The notes under the pieces: model-generated
What the model saw: only the letters and a program-made list of their open reading frames with translations
Told to the model about the DNA's origin: nothing
The model's database searches: none
Translations under genes and position numbers: made by a program
NCBI RefSeq assembly: GCF_001751365.1
Contig: NZ_LJGT01000041.1
Location: 737,045 to 801,044, forward strand
Direction: 5' to 3'
Origin: Streptomyces abyssalis
GTDB taxonomy: Bacteria; Actinomycetota; Actinomycetes; Streptomycetales; Streptomycetaceae
Length of the DNA stretch: 64,000 nt
In this document: one piece after another, positions 26,013 to 34,009 of the stretch
Layout: every line of letters begins with the position of its first letter
How positions within the stretch are numbered: position 1 is the first letter of the stretch

Positions 26013-26036
26013 GTTTCAGGCGTGCGCAACGGGAAC
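26013..26036 (+). promoter_or_regulatory. SigB-type promoter of the csbD-like gene
   Basis: GTTT-N14-GGGAAC, close to the Streptomyces SigB consensus (GTTT or GNNT, 14-16 bases, GGGTAC/T). It lies 45 bases before the CsbD-like start codon. CsbD proteins are classical SigB-regulon members, so sequence and function agree. Confidence 0.7.
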
Positions 26037-26080
26037 CCGTACGGAGTCAGCAGTGAATCTCGTGGGGAGGAGGACTCACC

Positions 26081-26254
26081 GTGAGTGCTGAGAGGAAGAA
26101 CCAGGCCAAGGGCGACCAGCTCAAGGGCAAGTTCAAGGAAGCCGTGGGCCGCACGCTCGGCAACGAGCGACTGGAGGCGCGGGGCCGCTCGGAGCAGTCG
26201 AAGGGTGACTTCCGGCAGGCCGCCGAGAAGGTCAAGGACGCCTTCAGGCGCTGA
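26081..26254 (+). CDS. CsbD-family general stress protein
   Basis: Small hydrophilic protein of 57 residues of the CsbD family: KNQAKGDQLKGKFKEAVGR at the N-terminus and SKGDFRQAAEKVKDAF at the C-terminus. Members are abundant after stress, and their molecular function is unknown. GTG 26081 is preceded by GGGGAGGAGG. The SigB-type promoter and the SigB-family module on the other side of the terminator suggest it is a direct target. Confidence 0.93.
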   Translation: MSAERKNQAKGDQLKGKFKEAVGRTLGNERLEARGRSEQSKGDFRQAAEKVKDAFRR

Positions 26255-26282
26255 CCGGGACCGCTCGCAGAGCAAGGCTCTC

Positions 26283-26341
26283 GCAGAGCAAGGGTGGGGC
26301 CCCTGACGACGAGATCGTCAGGGGCCCCACCCTTGCTCTGC
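26283..26341. terminator. 27-bp perfect-stem bidirectional terminator
   Basis: A perfect 27-bp inverted repeat (26283-26309 and 26315-26341) with a 5-base loop lies between the convergent CsbD-like and sigma genes. The first 14 bases of its left side also occur directly upstream (26264-26277), so the arm was partly duplicated. Confidence 0.9.
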
Positions 26342-26396
26342 GGTTCACCCCGCTCCCGGGACCCCGAAGTGGGGGGCCGGGAGCGGCACTCGGCGC

Positions 26397-27293
26397 TCAG
26401 TTGCTCGTGAGCAGGCCCGCGCGGAGTCCCGTGAGCGCGCGGCTCAGCAGACGGGACACATGCATCTGGGAGAGTCCGAGCTCCTCGCCGATCTGCGCCT
26501 GGGTCATCTCCTCGCCGAAGCGCAGCTCGATGATCTTCCGGTCGCGCTCGGAGAGGTCGGCCAGAAGCGGCTTGAGCGCGTGGAAGTCCTCGACCAGGTC
26601 CATGGCTTCGTCGCGCGCGCCCAGCACGTCCGCGAGTGAGGCCTCGCCCTCCTCGTCGTTGACGGTCGCGTCGAGGGACGAGGAGTTGTAGCCGTTGGCC
26701 GCGACCTGGCCCTCGACGATCTCCTCCTCGCTCACGCCGAGATGCTCGGCCAGCTCGCTCACCCGCGGCGAACGGCCCAGCTCGGAGGTGAGTTTGTCGT
26801 TCGCGCGCGCCAGGTCCATGCGCATCTCCTGCAGGCGGCGCGGCACCCGTACGTCCCAAGTGGTGTCGCGGAAGAAGCGCTTGATCTCGCCGACGACGTA
26901 AGGGATCGCGAAGGTGGTGAACTCCACCTCGCGCGACAGGTCGAAGCGGTCGATCGCCTTGATGAGGCCGATCGTGCCGACCTGCACGATGTCCTCCATG
27001 TCGTCGCCCCGGGAGCGGAAGCGGCGCGCGGAATACCGTACGAGCGTCAGGTTGATCTCGATGAGGGTGTTGCGCACGTACTGGTATTCGTGCGTGCCCT
27101 CTTCGAGGACGGCGAGACGGTCGAAGAGGGACTTCGACAGCTGGCGCGCGTCCTCGGGGGCGAGCTTCTCAGGCTCCTCTATCGCGGGCAGCTCGTGCGA
27201 CGTGCCTCCGGCTCCCCGCCCTTCGAATACGGACGGCCCGCCTGCAGTGGCGTCCTCCGTTGTCGTGGTGACGGTCGGCGTTGCGGAAGTCAT
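26397..27293 (-). CDS. SigB/SigF-family RNA polymerase sigma factor
   Basis: Second SigB-group sigma factor in the window (298 residues from ATG 27293). It has region 2 (ARRFRSRGDDMEDIVQVGTI), region 3 (PRRLQEMRMDLARANDKLTS) and region 4 (GEELGLSQMHVSRLLSRAL). The N-terminal 60 residues are Thr/Glu/Pro-rich. An in-frame start slightly upstream is possible, but GAAGGGCAGG supports 27293. It is divergent from genes for an anti-sigma-type ATPase and a STAS protein, forming a partner-switching module (inference from family knowledge). Confidence 0.95.
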   Translation of the reverse strand: MTSATPTVTTTTEDATAGGPSVFEGRGAGGTSHELPAIEEPEKLAPEDARQLSKSLFDRLAVLEEGTHEYQYVRNTLIEINLTLVRYSARRFRSRGDDMEDIVQVGTIGLIKAIDRFDLSREVEFTTFAIPYVVGEIKRFFRDTTWDVRVPRRLQEMRMDLARANDKLTSELGRSPRVSELAEHLGVSEEEIVEGQVAANGYNSSSLDATVNDEEGEASLADVLGARDEAMDLVEDFHALKPLLADLSERDRKIIELRFGEEMTQAQIGEELGLSQMHVSRLLSRALTGLRAGLLTSN

Positions 27294-27341
27294 CGCGTGG
27301 ACCTGCCCTTCAAGTCGTCGGAACACGTCGGGCTGTACCGC

Positions 27342-27366
27342 CTACCCAGCATCGCTCCGAACAAGC
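27342..27366 (-). promoter_or_regulatory. candidate SigB-type promoter of the sigma gene
   Basis: On the minus strand GCTT-N15-GGGTAG resembles the SigB-type consensus, 49 bases before the sigma start. If real, the factor may activate its own gene. Confidence 0.45.
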
Positions 27367-27576
27367 CCTCCGCCGCGAAGTGTTGTGGCTTATCGACCCT
27401 TTTGTAATATCTTGCGTCCCCCATGCGCTGCCCGTTTGCATGAGCCGCCCGCCATGGGGCAAGCGGATCTGGGACCGACTGACCGACCACGACGCGCGCT
27501 GCTTCCGGTCCGTACGAAGACGGCACGAACGCGCGGCGCCCGTCGGGAGAGCGTCCTCGGCAGAGGACGGGAGGTG

Positions 27577-28014
27577 ATGCCTGTGCCTGCGGGTCACAGC
27601 CCTACGGCGACAGGCGACGGGGAGAAGCAAGTGCTGCTCGTGGATTCGGTGTACACGGACATCGGACAGGCGCGCAGGGCCGTCGAGGAACATCTCGCGC
27701 GTGTCTGCGCGTGGGTGGACCTGGGCGGTGTGCTCCTGGTGGTCTCCGAACTCGTGACCAACGCGCAGCGTCACGCACGCGGGCGTTGGGAACTGCGGGT
27801 GCAGGCCGAACGGCACCGCGTCCTGGTAGAGGTCACTGACCCGGTGCCGCTGCCGCCGCGCGAGCGGCCCGGAAGACTCGACGGCAGCGGCGGCTGGGGC
27901 CTGCGCATCGCCGAGGAGTGCGCCGACACGCTTGAGGTGCTGACCTCGGGGAGCGGCAAGACGATGCGGGCGCAGTGGCTGCATCCCGGCCGGGCCGGCG
28001 CGACGCTCGCCTGA
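27577..28014 (+). CDS. RsbW-like anti-sigma factor / ATPase
   Basis: HATPase_c protein of 145 residues of the RsbW/SpoIIAB type common in Streptomyces. The N-box is VVSELVTNAQRHA, followed by a DPVPLPP strand and the GGWGLRIAEECADTL loop. Such proteins bind a sigma factor and phosphorylate a STAS antagonist. The adjacent divergent sigma gene and downstream STAS gene supply both likely partners. ATG 27577 lies within GGGAGGTG; GTG 27583 has better ribosome-site spacing. Confidence 0.85.
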   Translation: MPVPAGHSPTATGDGEKQVLLVDSVYTDIGQARRAVEEHLARVCAWVDLGGVLLVVSELVTNAQRHARGRWELRVQAERHRVLVEVTDPVPLPPRERPGRLDGSGGWGLRIAEECADTLEVLTSGSGKTMRAQWLHPGRAGATLA

Positions 28015-28105
28015 CGCACGCGAAGGTCTCTCGCGTCCCCGAAAGGCCCAGCGGCCCGCGACGGTCGGGCTCGTGACGGTGCGGTGTGTGACAAGGTAAG
28101 ACGCT

Positions 28106-28528
28106 GTGACGACCGGTGACGACGCGACGGGCCCGGCCCCGGAGCAAGGGCAGAACCAGGACCACGGGCGGGCCCGGCCCGGCAGTGCGGGCCCCGTGGC
28201 CTCGCGGCGGCGCCAGGGCGGCGTGGAGGTACTGGTCCTCGCCGGGGAACTCGACCTCGACTCCGTTCAGGAGATCGCCCCGGCGCTGGACGATGCGCTC
28301 GCCGCGCAGCCCGGGGGGCTGGTTGTGGACCTCTCGCAGGTCGCTTTCGCGGATTCCTCGGCGCTCAATCTGCTGCTGCGCACCCACACCCGTACGTCGC
28401 TGCACCTGGGCGGGCCACTGAGCCCGTTCGTGGAGCGGCTGTTCGAGGTGACGGGGATCTCGGGCGTTCTCAATCTGCACCCCACCGTCGAGGACGCGGT
28501 ACGTGCCGCGGGGCAGCGCGGCGGGTGA
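28106..28528 (+). CDS. STAS-domain anti-sigma-factor antagonist
   Basis: Protein of 140 residues. A Gly/Asp/Arg-rich N-terminus (1-38) precedes a STAS domain with VLAGELDLDSV and the phosphorylation-type loop FADSSALNLLL. The Ser of DSS is the residue normally phosphorylated by RsbW-type kinases. It is 91 bases downstream of the ATPase gene on the same strand and likely controls it by partner switching. GTG 28106 is used. Confidence 0.9.
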   Translation: MTTGDDATGPAPEQGQNQDHGRARPGSAGPVASRRRQGGVEVLVLAGELDLDSVQEIAPALDDALAAQPGGLVVDLSQVAFADSSALNLLLRTHTRTSLHLGGPLSPFVERLFEVTGISGVLNLHPTVEDAVRAAGQRGG

Positions 28529-28629
28529 CGTGACGCGGCGTCCGCGCGTCGCCCGGAGCGCCGGGAGCCACCGGCACCGCGAGGGCCGCGGCCGGCTGCG
28601 GTGACGGCCGCGGACCGGGCCGCGGATCT

Positions 28630-28643
28630 GAGTACATGTACTC
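28630..28643. promoter_or_regulatory. 14-bp perfect palindrome
   Basis: GAGTACATGTACTC, a perfect palindrome about 90 bases upstream of the small membrane protein gene. It is a likely binding site for a dimeric regulator of unknown identity. Confidence 0.5.
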
Positions 28644-28733
28644 ATGCGCCCGGGCGGCACGAGGGCGGAGGATCGGGGCCGGGCGCTCAGCCGTCATCTC
28701 CCAGGAGATCTCCCTCGACCGGGAAGAGCGAGC

Positions 28734-29075
28734 ATGCCGGACCGCAGGAACTGGAAGCGAATTCTCTCGGCGGCGACGGACAACTGGCTGTCCCGCGGAT
28801 ATCTCGCCGTGTGTGCCGTATTGCTGATCTGGACGGCCGCCGGTGCTGTTCTCGCGAACGCGGAGGACGCATCATTCACCGGCGTGTGGCCTGTTTTCGC
28901 GACGCTGCCGACCAGTTTTCTCGTCGTCCTGCTGGCCGGCGGTATCGGGTTTCTGCTGCCTTCGGCGGTGACTGTTCCGCTCTTCTTGATCCTTCTCGCG
29001 GTGGCGGCCCTCATCAATGCGACGGTGCTCGGGATGCTGTTGCGCTGGCAGCGCAACCGCAGGTCAGTGACGTGA
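28734..29075 (+). CDS. small SCO4225-like membrane protein
   Basis: Integral membrane protein of 113 residues with three to four hydrophobic segments (YLAVCAVLLIWTAAGAVLA, SFLVVLLAGGIGFLLP, VPLFLILLAVAALINATVL) and basic ends. The segment DASFTGVWPVFATLPTSFL resembles Streptomyces proteins named after SCO4225 (from memory). Function is unknown. ATG 28734 follows GGGAAGAG. Confidence 0.75.
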   Translation: MPDRRNWKRILSAATDNWLSRGYLAVCAVLLIWTAAGAVLANAEDASFTGVWPVFATLPTSFLVVLLAGGIGFLLPSAVTVPLFLILLAVAALINATVLGMLLRWQRNRRSVT

Positions 29076-29265
29076 TTCGGCTGCCCGCCGCATTCCACGG
29101 GCGCGACACCCGGATTCCTTGACGGGTGCTTTGCAAGGAGCCCCCGTGGAACACCTGAGCACTCTTCAAGTCCTCTCATGGAACGCCTGAACGGGCGCCG
29201 TGTGCCGAACTCCGAATTCCGCGCCTGACATTCGTCATCCATGGGCACGGTTGCCCGGGGAAATG

Positions 29266-29295
29266 TTGACGTGCTCACTTCAGGCACCCTAGTGT
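29266..29295 (+). promoter_or_regulatory. vegetative-type promoter of the NlpC/P60-like gene
   Basis: TTGACG, an 18-base spacer and TAGTGT match a principal-sigma promoter. It predicts a leader of about 105 bases before the gene at 29410. The rest of the 334-base gap (29076-29409) shows no other feature except the short leader frame. Confidence 0.65.
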
Positions 29296-29335
29296 CCCCG
29301 GCGTCGGGCAACGGACCGTCAGACAGGTGAGAGTG

Positions 29336-29380
29336 ATGAGGAACCTCTGGTCCCGTGAATGCCCGGCTGTCAGCCCGTAA
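29336..29380 (+). CDS. possible 14-residue leader peptide
   Basis: A 15-codon frame (MRNLWSRECPAVSP, stop TAA) lies in the predicted leader with AGGTGAGAG upstream. Position and ribosome site suggest it could be translated before the NlpC/P60-like gene. Without comparative data this is weak. Confidence 0.3.
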   Translation: MRNLWSRECPAVSP

Positions 29381-29409
29381 GGGAAATCGGACGAGACACG
29401 GGGAAACAC

Positions 29410-29976
29410 ATGAACCGCAAGTTGCGCATCGTTCTTCCCATGGTCGCGGGTGCCGCCGTACTGGCACCTCTCGCACCCATGGCCACGGCCGGAGACTCTC
29501 CGGCCGGCACCGGCGGCAAGTCCCAGGCGCGCGAGGCGAAGGCGGACGCCGGCGCCGAGGCGGCGATCAGCCGCGACACCGTCATCAAGCGCGCCAAGAC
29601 CTGGCTGACCGCCGTCGACGGCCACCAGGTGCCCTACAGCCAGAGCAAGACGTTCGGCGGGTACCGCACGGACTGCTCCGGCTACGTCGCCATGGCGCTC
29701 AAGTACGGCAAGCCGGGCACGAACACGGTGGGTCTGGCTTCCTCGCAGTTCACCAGCAAGATCAAGATGGCGAACCTGAAGAAGGGCGACCTGATCATCG
29801 ACGCGAAGGGGAGCAACACCACCCGTCACGTCGTGATCTTCGAGAAGTGGACCAGTTCCGCCAAGAAGTCCTACCGGGCTTACGAGCAGCGCGGCGGTCA
29901 CGGCACCGACCACAGCACCCGCAGCTACGGCCTCGGGAGCGACGAGTACGACGCGTACCGGCCGAAGAAGTACTGA
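29410..29976 (+). CDS. secreted NlpC/P60-like protein
   Basis: Secreted protein of 188 residues. The signal peptide (core IVLPMVAGAAVLAPLAP, cleavage near ATA-GD) precedes a compact NlpC/P60-type domain with Cys in RTDCSGYVAMAL and His in TTRHVVIFEKW, then YEQRGGHGTDH. It lacks any wall-binding or coiled-coil segment. It likely acts on peptidoglycan peptides or a related amide; other members of this small Streptomyces subfamily are uncharacterised. Confidence 0.85.
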   Translation: MNRKLRIVLPMVAGAAVLAPLAPMATAGDSPAGTGGKSQAREAKADAGAEAAISRDTVIKRAKTWLTAVDGHQVPYSQSKTFGGYRTDCSGYVAMALKYGKPGTNTVGLASSQFTSKIKMANLKKGDLIIDAKGSNTTRHVVIFEKWTSSAKKSYRAYEQRGGHGTDHSTRSYGLGSDEYDAYRPKKY

Positions 29977-30005
29977 CCCGCCGGTGCCGCACACGCGACC
30001 CCGCG

Positions 30006-30042
30006 ACTGTGCCCTCGTCCCGCAGCGGGACGAGGGCACAGT
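30006..30042. terminator. 17-bp perfect-stem bidirectional terminator
   Basis: ACTGTGCCCTCGTCCCG, loop CAG, and its exact complement, between convergent genes. Confidence 0.85.
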
Positions 30043-30088
30043 GCTGTGATGACCGGGAAACGGCGGACGGACCGTGGCCCGCCCGTGT

Positions 30089-30946
30089 CTACTTGTAGAT
30101 CTCCGCGACCCACTCCGGGTGATCGATGAACGGGTTCCGGTTCTTCTGGATCTTGTCGAAGATGACCTGGTTGCGGTTCTCCTCGAACTTGTCGGGCGGG
30201 TCCTCCTCGCTCCACTGCTTCAGGACGGACAGCTTCCCGTGATTGGGCTTGGAGCCGTTGTTGACCTCGTCGTTGGCTTCCAGGTCGGGGAACTCGCCCT
30301 CGCCCTCGTAGCGCACGTCCATGTAGAGGATCATGCGGGCGACGTCGCCCTTGACCTCGTCGCGCGGCTCGAAGGAGTCCTCGTCGGTGAAGTTGCCCGG
30401 CGCGCCCTCGACTTCCTCGCCGCCCTTGTCGAAGTCCTTGCTCCCGCGGGTGGAGTTGACCTTGACGTTCGTCGGGCGCAGATGGTGGACGTCGGTACCG
30501 GGGCCGTCGGCCGTGCCGAAGTCGCCGTGCGACTTGGCCCAGGTGTGCTCACGGTTCCACTGGTCCTCGCCGCCGCCGTTGGAATCCTTGGAGACCGACT
30601 CGCCGCTGTAGAGCAGGATCACGTTGCCGGTGTTGTCCGGGTCCTGGTCGGTCTGCTTGAGCGCGTCCCAGACCTCGTCGTACGAGAGCGTGGTGACGTC
30701 CTTGCTGATGATGCCGTGCAGCGCGGTCTTGAGCTCTTCGCCGGTCTTGCCCTCGGCGTCCTTGTAGTACTCGTCGTCTGCGGCGGCACTGAAGGCGGAC
30801 TGCGCGCCGGCGCTCCCTGCGGAGGACTTGTCCGGTGCGGTGGCCGTGCCCGCGGAGGCGGGGATCTGTACGACGGCGGCTATGAGCGCGGTGCCGGCGA
30901 GTGCGCCGAGTGTTCTGCGGCGCGCTGCGGAACGTATGAAGTCCAC
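30089..30946 (-). CDS. secreted endonuclease I-family nuclease
   Basis: Exported nuclease of 285 residues of the EndA/Bsn (endonuclease I) family, which degrades DNA and RNA outside the cell. The signal peptide (TLGALAGTALIAAVVQIPASA) ends near residue 32. The catalytic region is NREHTWAKSHGDFG followed by DVHHLRPTNVKVNSTRG, with the metal-binding His and Asn residues in place. The C-terminus has RNPFIDHPEWVAEIY. GTG 30946 is preceded by GGAGAGG. Confidence 0.94.
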   Translation of the reverse strand: MDFIRSAARRRTLGALAGTALIAAVVQIPASAGTATAPDKSSAGSAGAQSAFSAAADDEYYKDAEGKTGEELKTALHGIISKDVTTLSYDEVWDALKQTDQDPDNTGNVILLYSGESVSKDSNGGGEDQWNREHTWAKSHGDFGTADGPGTDVHHLRPTNVKVNSTRGSKDFDKGGEEVEGAPGNFTDEDSFEPRDEVKGDVARMILYMDVRYEGEGEFPDLEANDEVNNGSKPNHGKLSVLKQWSEEDPPDKFEENRNQVIFDKIQKNRNPFIDHPEWVAEIYK

Positions 30947-31330
30947 GTTGGCGTCCTCTCCCCGAGGATGTGGCGCCGCGTGCGCAATGTGGGGGTCGCA
31001 GCACGGCACCGGCCGAAGGGTGATCGGCCGCTGCGAAGCCTTCCATTGCCTCGAACACCAATGCGGGACGGATTTGAAACGTTGCTGTGAAGAAACAGTG
31101 AAGGATGGCATGTCGTCACCGAGGGCTACTTGCGCTTCACTCCGCCAACACCCTCGCGAACAGGCGCTGTTGGGCAGATCATGTGCCGCAAGATGTTCCT
31201 GAAGGTTGCGGGAAGTCTTTACAGTCCTGCGCGGCGCCGTTACGTTCCCTTCAAGTTCCCGCCCGCAGACGGGAATCGAGTATCGGCTGCCGGCGCGTGC
31301 GGCCCTTCCGACCGACGTGAAGGAGCCGTT
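30947..31330. other. divergent intergenic region with candidate operator
   Basis: A 384-base gap between the nuclease and isoamylase genes, relatively AT-rich in its middle. CCGCAA-N14-TTGCGG (31186-31211) is an inverted repeat 120 bases before the isoamylase start and could be an operator for a LacI-type regulator (inference). No gene is seen. Confidence 0.45.
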
Positions 31331-33772
31331 GTGCGTACGCGCATCCCGCTCGTGTTGTCCGCCCCGGTGCCGGCCGCGACCCGCCACAGGGTGCCTCTCC
31401 TCGCCGTACTGGCGGGGCTCGTCCTCGCTCTGATCGCCGCCGTACTCGGCCTTCCGCCCGCCGACGGCGGGCGCGCGCTCGCGGCCGGGGAGAAGGCGGA
31501 GGACGCACGGACCACCCTCGGAGCCCACTACGACGCGGCCGGGGAGAACATCACCTTCCGGGTGCACTCCTCCGCCGCGACGCGGATGGTCGTCGCCCTC
31601 TACGAGAAGCCCACGGGCGCCGAGGAGAACGGCACCGTCCCGCTGAAGAAGGAGGAGGGCTCCGACGGGACGTGGACCGCCACGGTGAGCGTCCGCGAGC
31701 TCGCCGATGAGTACGGCATCGACGGCACCGTCCACTACGGATACCGCGCCTGGGGCCCCAACTGGCCCTACGACGAGGACTGGACGAAGGGTTCGGAGGC
31801 GGGCTTCGTCTCCGACGTGGACGGTGAGGGCAACCGGTTCAACCCGAACAAGCTGCTCCTCGATCCGTACGCCCGCGAAGTGAGCCACGACCCGCTGCGC
31901 GAGGGGATGACCGACAAGGGCGTCTACGGCTCCGGGCCCGCGCACCGCACCGAGGACAGCGGCCCGCAGGCGCCGAAGGGCATCGTGCTCCCCCCGACCG
32001 CACCGGGCAACGGGAGCACTTCCCAGGCCGAAGGCTCCGGGGGAGGCACCGGCGAGAAGCCGCAGCGCGCGCTCAAGGACGACATCGTCTACGAAGTGCA
32101 TCTGCGCGGCCTCACGAAGAACGACAGCAGCATCCCGGCCGACGAGCGCGGCACGTACAAGGGCGCGGCGGCCAAGGCCGGGGAGCTGGCCGAACTCGGC
32201 GTGACAGCCGTGGAGTTCCTGCCCATGCAGGAGTCTCAGAACGACGCCAACGACGCCGACCCCGACAGCAGCGCTGACGACAACTACTGGGGCTACGTCA
32301 CCGACAACTTCTTCGCGCCCGACCGCCGTTATGCCGCTGACCGCTCACCCGGCGGCCCCACCCGCGAGTTCCGCGCCATGGTCGAGGCGTACCACGACGC
32401 CGGGATCAAGGTCATCGCCGACGTGGTCTACAACCACACCGGCGAGGGCGGCCCGTGGAACGAGGGGGACAAGAACACCTACGGCATCCACTCCTACCGC
32501 GGCCTGGACAACCCGACGTACTACTCACTGACCGACGACCGGCAGGAACCCGTGGACAACACGGGAGTCGGCGGCAACTTCAACACCTACAACCCCGTCG
32601 CGCAGAACCTCATCGTCGACTCCCTCGCCTACTGGAAGGACGTGCTCGGCGTCGACGGCTTCCGGCACGACCTGGCCCCCGTGCTCGGCAACACCTGCGA
32701 GCACGGCTGCTTCAAGTACAGCGCCACCGACCCGGACACCGCGCTCAACCGCATCACCCGGGAGATGCCCGCGCGCGGCGCCCGAGGCGGTGAGGGCACC
32801 GACTGGATCGCCGAGCCGTGGGCGCTGGGCGAGGGCACCTACCAGATCGGCAACCTCCCCGCGGGCTGGTCCGAGTGGAACGGCAAGTACCGCGACACAC
32901 TGCGCACCGACCAGAACAAGCCGGAGGACGAGGTGACGCCCGGGCAGCTCGCCACCCGCCTGGCCGGCTCCTCCGACCTCTACGGGGACGACGGGCGGCG
33001 CCCCTTCAACTCCGTCAACTTCATGGTCGCCCACGACGGGTTCACCCAGCGCGACCTCTACGCCTGCAACGCGAAGCAGAACGACCAGCCTTGGCCGTAC
33101 GGGCCCTCCGACGGCGGTTCGGACGACAACATCTCCTGGGACCAGGGCGGCGAGGCCGGCGCCCAGCGGCAGGCCGCCCGCAACGGTTTCGCCTTCCTCA
33201 TGCTCTCCGCGGGCACGCCGATGATGACCGGCGGCGACGAGGTCCTGCGCAGCACACGCTGCAACAACAACCCCTACAACCTGGACAACGCGGCGAACTG
33301 GCTGGATCACGAGCCCGGCTCCGACCAGCGGACCTTCCGTACGTACACGCAGCGGTTGCTCGAATTCCGAAAGGCGCACCCGGCGCTGCGGCCGGCGGAC
33401 TTCTACTCGGGCGGGGACGCGAACGGCAACGGCATGGGACAGCTCGACTGGTTCACCCCGGCCGGTGCCGCGCCCGATGAGGCCTACTGGAACGGCGCGT
33501 CCAACCACGCGCTGGCCTGGCGCATCGACGGCACGGAGTTCGACGACCCGGCGGACGGGCTGTACGTCGCCTACAACGGGTCGTCCGAGGCTGTCGACTT
33601 CACGCTGCCCTCACCGGGCGAAGGAAAGGAGTGGCACCGCGTGACCGACACGGGCGGCAAGTCGGAGGGCGCCGATCAGGTCGCCGAGCCGGGCGCGGAG
33701 ACGCCGGTGGGCGGCAAGGGTACGGAGTACCGGCTGGGCGGCCGCTCGCTGGCGGTGATGATCGCGAAGTAG
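31331..33772 (+). CDS. secreted glycogen-debranching isoamylase (GlgX/TreX-type)
   Basis: GH13 debranching enzyme of about 813 residues that hydrolyses alpha-1,6 branches of glycogen or amylopectin. Unlike cytosolic GlgX, it has a hydrophobic N-terminal export segment (LLAVLAGLVLALIAAVLGL). The N-terminal CBM48-like domain is followed by the catalytic barrel: nucleophile Asp447 in VDGFRHDLA, acid/base Glu495 in DWIAEPW, and Asp569 in VAHDGF. A Gly/Ser/Glu-rich linker (about 220-255) separates the domains. GTG 31331 has AAGGAG upstream; the frame is open farther, but codon use changes there. Confidence 0.93.
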   Translation: MRTRIPLVLSAPVPAATRHRVPLLAVLAGLVLALIAAVLGLPPADGGRALAAGEKAEDARTTLGAHYDAAGENITFRVHSSAATRMVVALYEKPTGAEENGTVPLKKEEGSDGTWTATVSVRELADEYGIDGTVHYGYRAWGPNWPYDEDWTKGSEAGFVSDVDGEGNRFNPNKLLLDPYAREVSHDPLREGMTDKGVYGSGPAHRTEDSGPQAPKGIVLPPTAPGNGSTSQAEGSGGGTGEKPQRALKDDIVYEVHLRGLTKNDSSIPADERGTYKGAAAKAGELAELGVTAVEFLPMQESQNDANDADPDSSADDNYWGYVTDNFFAPDRRYAADRSPGGPTREFRAMVEAYHDAGIKVIADVVYNHTGEGGPWNEGDKNTYGIHSYRGLDNPTYYSLTDDRQEPVDNTGVGGNFNTYNPVAQNLIVDSLAYWKDVLGVDGFRHDLAPVLGNTCEHGCFKYSATDPDTALNRITREMPARGARGGEGTDWIAEPWALGEGTYQIGNLPAGWSEWNGKYRDTLRTDQNKPEDEVTPGQLATRLAGSSDLYGDDGRRPFNSVNFMVAHDGFTQRDLYACNAKQNDQPWPYGPSDGGSDDNISWDQGGEAGAQRQAARNGFAFLMLSAGTPMMTGGDEVLRSTRCNNNPYNLDNAANWLDHEPGSDQRTFRTYTQRLLEFRKAHPALRPADFYSGGDANGNGMGQLDWFTPAGAAPDEAYWNGASNHALAWRIDGTEFDDPADGLYVAYNGSSEAVDFTLPSPGEGKEWHRVTDTGGKSEGADQVAEPGAETPVGGKGTEYRLGGRSLAVMIAK

Positions 33773-33779
33773 CCCGGGC

Positions 33780-33815
33780 CCGCCTGCCCGGCGGAACATC
33801 CTGCCGGGCAGGCGG
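33780..33815 (+). terminator. terminator of the isoamylase gene
   Basis: 13-bp perfect stem CCGCCTGCCCGGC / GCCGGGCAGGCGG with a 10-base loop, 8 bases after the stop codon. Confidence 0.8.
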
Positions 33816-34009
33816 CCGTCGCCGCGGAGCGATCGGGGAGCGGCCCCTGTGATACGGCTGCCACTCTCCGTGTCCGCCGGTGCTCGCGCGCCCCGCCCCC
33901 GTCCACCGGGTACCGGCACATCTCTCGACCCCCGGCCCGCGCGGAGCTACCGTTGACAGTGGTTCTCTCCCTGAATGCCGGGCTTGTACGGCAGTGGCAG
34001 GAGGCCGTG

